NCBI GenBank assembly: GCA_963840235.1
Contig: CAWIYC010000009.1
Coordinates: 169,825 to 233,824 of the forward strand
Direction: 5' to 3'
DNA length: 64,000 nucleotides
DNA from: JBBRHQ01 sp963840235
Lineage (GTDB): Bacteria > Actinomycetota > Thermoleophilia > Solirubrobacterales > 70-9
Shown: positions 25,396-32,796 of the stretch, piece by piece
Position numbering within the stretch: the stretch's first letter is position 1
How the letters are laid out: the number at the start of each line of letters is the position of its first letter
Program-made: the position numbers and the translations under genes
The notes under the pieces: model-generated
Told to the model about the DNA's origin: nothing
Seen by the model: the letters and a program-made list of their open reading frames with translations, nothing else
The model's database searches: none

Positions 25396-26265
25396 TCAGG
25401 AGCCGCGGCGGCGCTTGATCGAGCGGCTCAGCGCGAGCACCTCGTCGAGGTCGTCGAAGCGGATCTCCGCCGCCAGCTCGCCCGAGCGACGGCGCAACTT
25501 GACCTCGTGGCCGAGGGCCGATTCGAGCTTCTCCGCCGCCTCCCGCATGGCGGCCGACTCCTCCGCGCTGACCCGGACCGTTGAACCCCCTCTTCCGGTC
25601 TTTGGCTGGCTGGCCAGCTTGGCCCTTCTTTCGGTTTCCCTCACCGACCAGCCGCCGCTCGCGGCGGAGCGCGCCAGGCGGCGGCGGAGGTCGTTGCCCC
25701 GGACGGAGAGGACGGCGCGGCCGTGGCCCTCGCTGAGCTCGCCGGACTCGAGCAGAGCGAGCGCCTCATCGGGCAGGTCGAGCAGGCGAATCAGATTCGA
25801 GACGGCTGGGCGGCTGCGGCCGACGCGGCGGGCGAGGTCCTCCCTGGAGAGGCCGAGGTCCTCGACCAGGGCGGCGCAGGCCCGGGCTTCCTCGACCGGG
25901 TTCAGGTCCTCGCGGACCATGTTCTCGATCAGCGCCGTCTGCAGCCGCTCGGCCTCGCCGGAGTCGCGGATCACAGCCGGCACCCGGTCGAAACCGGCCT
26001 GCTGAGCGGCTCGCCAGCGACGCTCGCCGGCGATCAGCTCATAGCTGCCGTCGGTGAGGGGGCGCACCAGCAGCGGCTGGATGACGCCGCTGGCCTCGAT
26101 CGAAGAGGCGAGCCCCGCGAGAGCGTCGGGGTCGAACTTGGTTCGCGGCTGGTTCGGGTTGGGCTTTATCAACGAGACCGGCAGCTCGCGCAGCTCGGAG
26201 CCCCCGGATCCCTCCTCCGGCAGGATTGCCGCCAGCCCGCGGCCGATGCCGCGGCGCTCAGCCAC
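25396..26265 (-). CDS. parB: Chromosome-partitioning protein ParB
   Basis: ParB binds parS, spreads as a CTP-dependent clamp and directs origin segregation. The 289-residue protein begins ERRGIGRGLAAILPE, the ParA-interacting motif. It then has LIKPNPNQPRTKFD, the CTP-binding ELIAGERRWRAAQ and EAERLQTALIENMVREDLNP, followed by the HTH segment LSREDLARRVGRSRPAVSNL. The GTG at 26265 overlaps the parA end by eight bases. A candidate parS lies at 29450-29463. Confidence 0.94.
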   Translation of the reverse strand: MAERRGIGRGLAAILPEEGSGGSELRELPVSLIKPNPNQPRTKFDPDALAGLASSIEASGVIQPLLVRPLTDGSYELIAGERRWRAAQQAGFDRVPAVIRDSGEAERLQTALIENMVREDLNPVEEARACAALVEDLGLSREDLARRVGRSRPAVSNLIRLLDLPDEALALLESGELSEGHGRAVLSVRGNDLRRRLARSAASGGWSVRETERRAKLASQPKTGRGGSTVRVSAEESAAMREAAEKLESALGHEVKLRRRSGELAAEIRFDDLDEVLALSRSIKRRRGS

Positions 26266-27016
26266 GCTCGGCCACCTCCTCCGCCAGCTCACGGTAGGCG
26301 CTCGAGCCACGCGAGCGGGGAGCATGTTCGATCACCGGCGAGCCGTAGCTGGGGGATTCGGCGAGCTTGACGCTGCGTGGGATCACGGTTCGAAAGACGA
26401 GGTCGGGGAAATGGTCGCGCAGCTCCCGCTCAACGTCCTGGGACAGGCGGGTGCGCTCATCGTGCATGGTGATCAGCAGACCCGACAGCTCCAGGGGAGG
26501 GTTGAGCTCGCGCCTGATCAGGGCCAGGGTGTCGAGGAACTGGACCAGCCCCTCGAGCGCCAGGTACTCCGCCTGGACCGGGACGATCACCCGGTCGGCG
26601 GCAGCGAGGGCGTTGACTGTGATCGGCCCCAGCGAGGGCGGGCAGTCGAGCAGGGTGTAGACGAAGCGATCCCTGACCGGCCCCAGCCGGCCCCGCAGGC
26701 GGGTCTCCGAACCCTCGATCCGCGGCAGCTCGACCGAGGCGCCGGCAAGGTCCCTGGAGGCGGGGACCAGCCAGAGGTTGTCGGGGCCCGCCGGGCGCGC
26801 CGCCTCCGCCACCGAGACGTCGCCGACGAGACAGTCGTAGGAGGATGGGCTCTCGTCGCGGTTCCCGCCGAGGGCGACGGTGGCGTTGCACTGGGGGTCG
26901 AGGTCGACAATCAGCGTCTGCTGCCCGGCCGAGGCAACGCAAGCGCCCACGTTGACGGTGGTCGTCGTCTTGCCGACCCCGCCCTTCTGGTTGGCGACCG
27001 CGTAGACCGCGCCCAT
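26258..27016 (-). CDS. parA: Chromosome-partitioning ATPase ParA
   Basis: This 252-residue ParA/Soj ATPase has the deviant Walker A KGGVGKTTT starting at about residue 11, Walker A' LIVDLDPQCNAT, and Walker B LLDCPPSLG. With ParB it positions replicated origins. I chose the ATG at 27016, which gives the family N-terminus (AVYAVANQKGGVGKT); the longer open frame upstream is shadow of rsmG. It sits in the usual rsmG-parA-parB order. Confidence 0.94.
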   Translation of the reverse strand: MGAVYAVANQKGGVGKTTTTVNVGACVASAGQQTLIVDLDPQCNATVALGGNRDESPSSYDCLVGDVSVAEAARPAGPDNLWLVPASRDLAGASVELPRIEGSETRLRGRLGPVRDRFVYTLLDCPPSLGPITVNALAAADRVIVPVQAEYLALEGLVQFLDTLALIRRELNPPLELSGLLITMHDERTRLSQDVERELRDHFPDLVFRTVIPRSVKLAESPSYGSPVIEHAPRSRGSSAYRELAEEVAERG

Positions 27017-27062
27017 CGCTATTCGCCGAACTCGCCGCCGTCGCAAGCCATCGGCCGCCAGC

Positions 27063-27773
27063 TTAGTCAGAGCGTCGGCGCGGGCGGGAGGCGCCCGCCG
27101 GTCGCTTCTTCGCCATCCCGGCACGTCGCGGCAGCCCCTGGGGCGTCGGCCCGCTCTTGCGCATGACATGCAGGTGGCGGTGGCGGCTGCCGGTGAAGGG
27201 CGTGACCGCGACCACCGTCTCGGCGCGCATCGCCAGCGACTCCTGTGCCCGTGCCAGCTCGGCCTCCTCCTCGGGGTCACGACGGCCCTTCCAGGCGACC
27301 AGCACGCCGCCCTCCCGCAAGAGCGGCGAGGCCAGCTCGGCAAGGGTGGAGAGGCGGCCGACCGCACGGGCGCTGACCGCATCGTAGGCCTCGCGGCCCT
27401 CGCCACCTGCCAGCTCCTCGGAGCGGCTGCAGATCACCTTGGCGTTGGCGATCCCGGCCTCCGCGAGAGCCCGTCGCATGAACCGGCACTTGCGCTCCAC
27501 CGACTCGACCAGATCGACCCTCGAGGAGGGCAGCGCAGCGGCCAGGACGATCCCCGGAAACCCCGCTCCAGAGCCGATATCGGCTATCCGTGCGGCGCTC
27601 GCGAGGCCCTCGGCCTCGAGCCCGGCCAAGCTGTCGGCGACGTGCACCTCCCAGGCCCTTCCGGGATCGGTGACCGAGCTGACCGACGCCGGCTCAGCCG
27701 CCAGCAACTCGAGCACGCGCATGACCGCCCGGCGCCCGGGCTGATCGAGGGAGTCCGGGCCGCCCCGGCTCAC
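27063..27773 (-). CDS. rsmG: 16S rRNA (guanine527-N7)-methyltransferase RsmG
   Basis: RsmG methylates G527 of 16S rRNA, and its loss gives low-level streptomycin resistance. The 236-residue protein has HVADSLAGLE, the SAM motif IADIGSGAGFPGIVLA near residue 65, AVSARAVG and the C-terminal RHRHLHVMRK. A basic tail (KKRPAGASRPRRRSD) extends past the usual end. The GTG start overlaps the jag stop (GTGA). The position between jag and parA is standard for the origin region. Confidence 0.93.
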   Translation of the reverse strand: MSRGGPDSLDQPGRRAVMRVLELLAAEPASVSSVTDPGRAWEVHVADSLAGLEAEGLASAARIADIGSGAGFPGIVLAAALPSSRVDLVESVERKCRFMRRALAEAGIANAKVICSRSEELAGGEGREAYDAVSARAVGRLSTLAELASPLLREGGVLVAWKGRRDPEEEAELARAQESLAMRAETVVAVTPFTGSRHRHLHVMRKSGPTPQGLPRRAGMAKKRPAGASRPRRRSD

Positions 27774-28252
27774 TCGGGGAGGAGCGGGGCGACCATGACG
27801 CAGCGGTGGGGCTCGTCCCCCTCGCTGTATGTCTCGATCCCGGGTCGCTCCTTCAGGTGCTCGTGGACGACGCGGCGCTCCTGGGCGCTCATCGGGTCCA
27901 TCTCGATCGGCCGGCCGCCCGACTCCGCCTGCTCGGCGGCGCGATCGGCCCGGGCGATCAGGGTCTCCCGGCGTCGCTCGCGGTAGCCGGCGGCGTCGAG
28001 GATCACGCGCTTGCGCTCACGCATCCCCAAAAACGCCGCCTGGTAGCAGAGCAGTTGCAGGGCGTCGATCGTCTGGCCGCGGCGGCCGATCAGAAGGCCG
28101 TAGTCGTCCTCACCCTCGACCGAGGCGACGATCGCGCCCTCGTCCTCGCTGATCTCGACCTCGCCGCCGAGGTCGAGCTCGTCGAGCACACGCTCCACAA
28201 TCTCCCGCACCCGCTCCCGCGGCTCCTCCGGCCAGTCGTCAATCTCCGCCAC
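27770..28252 (-). CDS. Jag/KhpB-like KH-R3H RNA-binding protein
   Basis: The 160-residue protein has a KH domain with the GRRG loop (LLIGRRGQTIDALQLL, near residue 55) and a C-terminal R3H domain (MSAQERRVVHEHLKE). The Jag-N domain of the Bacillus protein is absent, as in other actinobacteria. Homologues bind RNA and influence cell division or wall synthesis. In this window the 3' end of the yidC frame overlaps its first 163 bases, an unusual arrangement discussed under yidC. Confidence 0.9.
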   Translation of the reverse strand: MAEIDDWPEEPRERVREIVERVLDELDLGGEVEISEDEGAIVASVEGEDDYGLLIGRRGQTIDALQLLCYQAAFLGMRERKRVILDAAGYRERRRETLIARADRAAEQAESGGRPIEMDPMSAQERRVVHEHLKERPGIETYSEGDEPHRCVMVAPLLPE

Positions 28253-29184
28253 GCCCGAAGCCTATTTCCTCGGAGAGAGACGCGGCGCAAGAGCCCTCGC
28301 TCACTGAAGCTTGCCGGTAGTTGTCTCGGGCGGGTGGCACAGGATGGGAGGACCCATTCCCGAGCACCCGCCGTGGAGCGCAGGGAATGGTGGGTCCCAT
28401 CCCGTGACAGGACCCGCCCGCCGGCAACCCGGCAGCGCCGCTTCTTCTTCTTCTTCGGCGGTGGTGGCGGTGGTTTTGCGACGGCGGCGGCGGCACCGGC
28501 CGGCACGGTGGGCGCGGGCACCACCTTCTGGATCACGTATTGCTGGCCGATCGTCCAGACGTTGGTGGTGATCCAGTAGAGGACCAGACCCGCCGGGAAG
28601 CTGATGACGAAGGGGACGAAGACGAACGGCAGCACCATCATCATCCTCCGCTGGGTCTTGTCGGCGGTGACCGACATCACCAACCCGGAGATCAACTGAG
28701 TGCCGACGTAGAGCACGAGGAGCACGATCAGCACCGTTCCCGTGGCCTTCGCCGTCAGATCCGGGATGAAGAAGAAGGCAGATTGGGGGCAATCGCCGGC
28801 TTTGCAGCCGATATCGGCCGGCAGCTCCGTCCGCAATGTGTAGAAGAGCGTGATGAAGACGGGGAGCTGCGCCAGCAGCGGGATGCAGGAGGCGAACGGG
28901 TTGACGTTGTTCTCCTGGTAGAACTTCATCATCTCCTGCTGCATGCGCTGACGGTCGTTCTTGTACTTGGCCTGAAGCTCCTTGATCTGGGGCTGCAATG
29001 CCTGCATCGCCCGCATTCCCTTGAGCTGCTTGTAGGTGAGCGGGATCAGCAGCGCCCGGGTGACGATCGTCAGCGCGATGATCGCGCCGCCCCAGCTGAG
29101 GCCGATGTCGTCGTGGAAGAACTGGAGAACCCCGTTGGCGATGTTGATCAGGGGCTGCAGGATGTTGGCGACCAGCGGCGTCAT
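28090..29184 (-). CDS. yidC: Membrane protein insertase YidC/Oxa1 with abnormal C-terminal extension
   Basis: Residues 1-250 are a normal Gram-positive-type YidC: WGGAIIALTIVTRALLIPL, the cytoplasmic hairpin with LQPQIKELQAKYKNDRQRM, NPFASCIPLLAQLPVFITLF, and the final helices through FPAGLVLYWITTNVWTIGQQ. The tail continues Pro6-Lys5-Arg2 and would normally stop soon after. Instead the frame runs through a palindromic repeat (28327-28420) and on into jag, adding about 110 residues of Arg/Ser-rich sequence unlike YidC. The element probably removed the native stop. The ATG overlaps the yidD stop (ATGA). Confidence 0.88.
   Translation of the reverse strand: MTPLVANILQPLINIANGVLQFFHDDIGLSWGGAIIALTIVTRALLIPLTYKQLKGMRAMQALQPQIKELQAKYKNDRQRMQQEMMKFYQENNVNPFASCIPLLAQLPVFITLFYTLRTELPADIGCKAGDCPQSAFFFIPDLTAKATGTVLIVLLVLYVGTQLISGLVMSVTADKTQRRMMMVLPFVFVPFVISFPAGLVLYWITTNVWTIGQQYVIQKVVPAPTVPAGAAAAVAKPPPPPPKKKKKRRCRVAGGRVLSRDGTHHSLRSTAGAREWVLPSCATRPRQLPASFSERGLLRRVSLRGNRLRAWRRLTTGRRSRGSGCGRLWSVCSTSSTSAARSRSARTRARSSPRSRVRTTTAF
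28327..28420. repeat. Palindromic repeat element, copy 2
   Basis: This 94-base imperfect palindrome opens CGGGCGGGTGGCAC and closes CGTGACAGGACCCGCCCG. Inner arms such as GGATGGGAGGACCCATTCCC pair with the right half. Its termini match the element at 11740-11821 in inverse orientation. It lies at the end of yidC, just before jag, on the boundary where the yidC tail becomes unlike its family. Confidence 0.72.
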
Positions 29185-29456
29185 CTCGCTCCTGCCTCAC
29201 CGTGGTGGACCGCCGGGTCGACCGGACCCGTGCGCAGCGTGAAGCGGGGCGGCACCGGGTCGAAGCCGCCGCGGCTGAAGGGATTGCAGCGCAGAAGGCG
29301 CCAAGCCGCGAGCAGCATGCCGCGGCTGACGCCGAAACGCCGGATCGACTCGGCCGCGTAGGCGGAGCAGGTCGGCTCGTAGCGGCAGCGGCGTGGCATC
29401 GCGGGCGAAATCCAGCGCTGGTAGGCACGGATCGGGATCAGGGCGATCCGTTTCAC
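29181..29456 (-). CDS. yidD: Membrane protein insertion efficiency factor YidD
   Basis: The 91-residue protein has the YidD pattern: IPIRAYQRWISPAMPRRCRY near the N-terminus, PTCSAYAAESIRRFG, and LLRCNPFSRGGFDPVP. YidD assists YidC-dependent membrane insertion. The GTG start overlaps the rnpA stop and lies inside a parS-like palindrome. Gene order rnpA-yidD-yidC is the common one. Confidence 0.92.
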   Translation of the reverse strand: MKRIALIPIRAYQRWISPAMPRRCRYEPTCSAYAAESIRRFGVSRGMLLAAWRLLRCNPFSRGGFDPVPPRFTLRTGPVDPAVHHGEAGAR

Positions 29457-29463
29457 GTGGAAC
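29450..29463. promoter_or_regulatory. parS-like ParB-binding site
   Basis: GTTTCACGTGGAAC matches the actinobacterial parS core, a near-perfect palindrome with one mismatch between arms. It lies about 3.2 kb from parB and 0.7 kb from dnaA, as expected for origin-proximal parS. It coincides with the GTGA overlap of rnpA and yidD, so the site also encodes the end of one protein and the start of the next. Confidence 0.8.
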
Positions 29464-29842
29464 GCTCCCCCGCCGGGTGATCGCCCGCCAGTGCCTCCTC
29501 GATGCAGCCCCTGACCGCTTCGGTGCCGCCGTCCTCGACCAGGCCGCCCATCTCGGGCCGGGCGACGAGGACGAAATCGTGGTCCGCCGGCAGCTCGTCG
29601 GCGAGGCTCCAGAAAGCCTCGCGCAGGGCCCGCTTGACCCGGTTGCGCTCCACCGCGCCTCCGACCTTGCGGCTGACGGAGACGCCCAGCCGGACGTCGG
29701 CGGAGTCGCCATCGCGGCGGGGGAAGCGATAGAGCACCAGATGGCGGGTGGCGTGGGAGGTTCCCTCGCGATAGACGCGATCGAAGTCCCCGCTCCGCGA
29801 CAGGCGCCGACGCTTCCGCGCCCCGGCGTCGCCCGCAGCCAT
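29453..29842 (-). CDS. rnpA: Ribonuclease P protein component
   Basis: The 129-residue basic protein assists RNase P RNA in trimming tRNA 5' ends. The family signature is present: RLSRSGDFDRVYREG near the N-terminus, RLGVSVSRKVGGAVERNRVK in the middle, and DFVLVARPEM. It follows rpmH by 2 bases. The ending ST-stop lies within the parS-like palindrome. Confidence 0.93.
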   Translation of the reverse strand: MAAGDAGARKRRRLSRSGDFDRVYREGTSHATRHLVLYRFPRRDGDSADVRLGVSVSRKVGGAVERNRVKRALREAFWSLADELPADHDFVLVARPEMGGLVEDGGTEAVRGCIEEALAGDHPAGERST

Positions 29843-29844
29843 CG

Positions 29845-29979
29845 TTACGCGGTCAGGCGCTTGCGGCCCTTGCGGCGCCGGCGCTTGATGATCGCCCGGC
29901 CTCCGCGGGTACGCATGCGGGCGCGGAACCCGTGGGTCCGGGCTCGCTTGCGCTTCTTCGGCTGGTAGGTGCGCTTCAT
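29845..29979 (-). CDS. rpmH: 50S ribosomal protein L34
   Basis: The 44-residue protein is an unmistakable L34: MKRTYQPKKRKRARTHGFRA, then RTRGGRAIIKRRRRKGRKRL. It is smaller than the open frame around it; the ATG at 29979 is the true start. It heads the rpmH-rnpA-yidD-yidC-jag operon and is divergent from dnaA, the classic landmark of bacterial origins. Confidence 0.97.
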   Translation of the reverse strand: MKRTYQPKKRKRARTHGFRARMRTRGGRAIIKRRRRKGRKRLTA

Positions 29980-30180
29980 CGGTAGGTGACGCGGCAGTAT
30001 ACGGACGCGTTGGGCCGACGTCCTACGGGCGTCGTGGATGCGTCTCGATCTTTTCTTCGGCATTTGCGGAAGGGGGGATCAGGCGTGCGTGGGGCGGCGC
30101 TATGGTCGGCCCGCCTCGTCGGTGAGCGCCCCTTGCGGCCGCCGATGAGGACCGAGCCAAGTCAACGAGAGGCACCGCGC
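29980..30180. promoter_or_regulatory. Divergent rpmH-dnaA intergenic region
   Basis: This 201-base gap must hold promoters for rpmH (minus) and dnaA (plus). I see no strong hexamers and no perfect DnaA box in it. A Pro/Arg-rich frame runs through it upstream of dnaA but has no ribosome-binding site, so I treat it as non-coding. Confidence 0.55.
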
Positions 30181-31539
30181 GTGCAGGAAATCCCAGATCC
30201 ACCCAACCCCGGCGAGCGGGCCGCGGGCTTCGAGGGGGATCTCGCGGATGTCTGGTCGGAGGTTCGCGAGCGCCTTCGTTCCTCCGTGCCCGAGTCGACC
30301 TTCCGCATCTGGCTCGAGCCGTTGCGCCCGGTGGCGGTCAGGGGCCGCACGCTTCAGCTTTCCGCACCCGACGGGATCCGGGCTTGGGCCGAGCGCCGCT
30401 ACGCCGGCCTGGTCACGGCTGCGCTGGCCGAAGTTGACGAGAGGCTCACCGACGTCAGCTTCTCCTCCGCCAAGGCGGGGGGTGAGTCCGGCGACGACGC
30501 GCAGCGCCAGGACGCGGTCCTCAACCCCCAGTACGTGTTCGGGCGCTTTGTCATCGGCGACGGCAACCGCCTTGCGCACGCAGCGGCCCTGGCCGTTGCC
30601 GAGGCGCCGAGCGAGGCCTACAACCCACTCTTCCTCCACGGCCCGCCCGGTCTCGGCAAGACCCATCTGCTCTCGGCGATCGCCAACTACCTGGCCGACC
30701 ACGCTCCCGAGCTCAATGTCCGCTACACCACAGCCGAGAGCTTCACCAACGAGTTCGTCGCCTCTCTCAAGTGCGCCGGTAGCGAGCGGTTCAAGCGCCG
30801 CTACCGCGACCTCGACGTCCTCCTCATCGATGATGTCCAGTTCCTCGAGGGCAAGCACCACACCGAGGAGGAGTTCTTTCACACCTTCAACGCTCTCTAT
30901 GAGTCCGGCAGCCAACTGGTGCTCTCAGCCGATCGCATCCCCGCTGAGCTCTCCGAGCTGGCCCGAAGGCTGCGGGACCGCTTCGAGTGGGGCTTGACCG
31001 TCGAGGTCGCCGCGCCCAATCTCGCCATGCGTCTCGCCGTCCTGCGCCGGCTGGTCCGCGAAGCCGAGATCGAGATTGCCGACCACGACGCTCTGTCCGA
31101 GCTGGCCCGGAGGATCGATGCCAACGTCCGCCAACTTCACGGCGCGCTGACCCGGACCATCGCTCACGCCTCCTTGATGGCCCGGCCACTCAGCCGTGAG
31201 CTCGTCGCTGAGGTCATCCCGGCACGCCCAGAGTCCCGTATCGCGCCGGCGCCCGAGGAGATCCAGGCGTGCGTGGCCGAGTCGTTCGGGGTCTCCCGCG
31301 CCGAATTGCTTGGCACGGGCCGTGCGGCGACGCCGCTGCGCGCCCGCCAGGTCGCGATCTACCTGACCCGGGAGGCAACCGACCTCTCGTTGCCGCAGAT
31401 CGGCCGTCTCTTCGGTGGTCGCGATCACACCACCGTGCTCAACTCGATCCGGCGGATCGAGGCTGCTGCGGACGATGATCCCGAGCTCCAGCGTAGGATC
31501 GAAACCCTTCGCAGCGCTATCCACACCCCGAGGCGCTGA
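30181..31539 (+). CDS. dnaA: Chromosomal replication initiator protein DnaA
   Basis: DnaA is an AAA+ protein that opens the origin. Domain I (DVWSEVRERLRSSVPESTF) is followed by a short linker and NPQYVFGRFVIGDGNRLAHA. Then come Walker A GPPGLGKTH, Walker B VLLIDDVQFLEGK, and the C-terminal DNA-binding signature FGGRDHTTVLNSIRRIE. I chose the GTG at 30181 (452 residues) because GAGAGG lies upstream; an ATG at 30145 would add 12 residues but has no ribosome-binding site. It starts dnaA-dnaN-recF-dciA. Confidence 0.93.
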   Translation: MQEIPDPPNPGERAAGFEGDLADVWSEVRERLRSSVPESTFRIWLEPLRPVAVRGRTLQLSAPDGIRAWAERRYAGLVTAALAEVDERLTDVSFSSAKAGGESGDDAQRQDAVLNPQYVFGRFVIGDGNRLAHAAALAVAEAPSEAYNPLFLHGPPGLGKTHLLSAIANYLADHAPELNVRYTTAESFTNEFVASLKCAGSERFKRRYRDLDVLLIDDVQFLEGKHHTEEEFFHTFNALYESGSQLVLSADRIPAELSELARRLRDRFEWGLTVEVAAPNLAMRLAVLRRLVREAEIEIADHDALSELARRIDANVRQLHGALTRTIAHASLMARPLSRELVAEVIPARPESRIAPAPEEIQACVAESFGVSRAELLGTGRAATPLRARQVAIYLTREATDLSLPQIGRLFGGRDHTTVLNSIRRIEAAADDDPELQRRIETLRSAIHTPRR

Positions 31540-31683
31540 GGATGCCAGCCGCCCCTGATGCAAGAATCGGCCGCTGCGCTCCACAGCCTCCCCACAGCCG
31601 AGAAGCGGCTCTGTAGTGCGAAATACCCGCCTTTTCGCCAGCTATCCACAACCCCTACCCCAACTCAATAAGGCATTGGTGAT
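31540..31683. other. Candidate replication origin (dnaA-dnaN spacer)
   Basis: The spacer holds CTATCCACA (31642-31650), one mismatch from the DnaA box TTATCCACA. A second copy lies inside the end of dnaA (31517-31525), and partial boxes (CTCCACAG, CCCCACAG) occur between. The right end is relatively AT-rich. Origins between dnaA and dnaN are common in actinobacteria. At 144 bases with few boxes it is short for an origin, so this is tentative. Confidence 0.45.
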
Positions 31684-32790
31684 TTGAAGCTCTCAACGAA
31701 ACGACAAGAACTGGTGGACAAGCTCTCGATCGTCTCCAGGATCGCCTCCAATCGGGCTGCGAGCCAGGCGCTGAGCGGGGTTCACCTCAATGTCGCCAAC
31801 GGCAGCGTGAAGCTGCGGGCGACCGACCTCGAGATGGGGATCGAGACGGCGCTCGAGGCCGAGGTGGAGGGCGAGGGCGAGTTCCTGCTTCCCGGCCGAC
31901 TGCTTTCCGAAGTTGCCCGCTCCCTCGGCGGCGACGCCGTGGAGATCGAGCCGCGCAGCGCCGAGCGTGACGTTGAGATCACCTCCGCCGGATCGAGGTT
32001 CCATCTGAGAACGCTCTCGGCCGAGGACTTCCCACGCTTCCCCGAGCCCGAGGGAGAGCCGCTTCGGATTCCGGCCTCGGTGCTGACCGAGACGGTGGAG
32101 GTGGTGGCCCGGGCAGCCTCCCGCGACGACATGCGCCCGGTGCTCACCGGCGTCTTCGTCACCGCGTCGGGTGATGAGATGACGATGGTCGCGACCGACT
32201 CCTACCGCCTCAGCTTCCGGCGCACGGAGGTCGAGGGCGGGATCGGTGGTGATCTCGAGGCGAACATCCCCGCCCGGGCCCTGCGTGAGTTGGGTCGCAT
32301 TCTCTCCTCGGGGTCTGAGGAGAGTGCCGAGGTCTCGCTGCTCCAGAACCAGGCCGTCTTCCGCGCCGGCGACGTCATTCTCAACACCCGGCTGATCGAA
32401 GGCCAATTCCCGAATTACAAGCAACTGCTGCCGGAGTCCTACGAGCATGACGTGCGGCTGCCGCGCGAGGAGTTCCTCGACGTCACCCGGCGGATCAGCC
32501 AACTGGCGCAGCGAAACGCGCCGCTGCGCCTCTCCCTTTCCCCCGGCGAGTTGACGATCGCCGCCGAGACGCCCGAGGTCGGCGACGCGAGCGAGACGAT
32601 GGAAGCGGCCTTCGAGGGGGAGCCGCTGGAGATCGGCTTCAACCCGGAGTTCCTCAAGGACGGCATCGACAGCGTCGAGGGAGAGCAGGTCCTGCTCCGG
32701 CTGATCTCGCCGCTGCGGCCGGGCCTGCTCCAGCCGGTGGACAATGACGACTTCCGCTACCTGGTGATGCCGATCCGGCTCAACGTCTGA
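31684..32790 (+). CDS. dnaN: DNA polymerase III sliding clamp, beta subunit
   Basis: The 368-residue clamp has three similar domains. Recognisable segments are LSTKRQELVDKLSIVSRIA, GRLLSEVARSLGG, FVTASGDEMTMVATDSYRLS, LNTRLIEGQFPNYKQLLP and the C-terminal LLQPVDNDDFRYLVMPIRL. It is a homodimeric ring tethering polymerases and repair proteins to DNA. The start is TTG at 31684, with AAGG about 9 bases upstream. It is followed 6 bases later by recF. Confidence 0.95.
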   Translation: MKLSTKRQELVDKLSIVSRIASNRAASQALSGVHLNVANGSVKLRATDLEMGIETALEAEVEGEGEFLLPGRLLSEVARSLGGDAVEIEPRSAERDVEITSAGSRFHLRTLSAEDFPRFPEPEGEPLRIPASVLTETVEVVARAASRDDMRPVLTGVFVTASGDEMTMVATDSYRLSFRRTEVEGGIGGDLEANIPARALRELGRILSSGSEESAEVSLLQNQAVFRAGDVILNTRLIEGQFPNYKQLLPESYEHDVRLPREEFLDVTRRISQLAQRNAPLRLSLSPGELTIAAETPEVGDASETMEAAFEGEPLEIGFNPEFLKDGIDSVEGEQVLLRLISPLRPGLLQPVDNDDFRYLVMPIRLNV

Positions 32791-32796
32791 GGCGCG

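Noticed and set aside
29986..30180. DnaA N-terminal extension starting at 29986
   Set aside because: No ribosome-binding site, Arg-rich low-complexity residues, and it would fill the whole rpmH-dnaA promoter gap.
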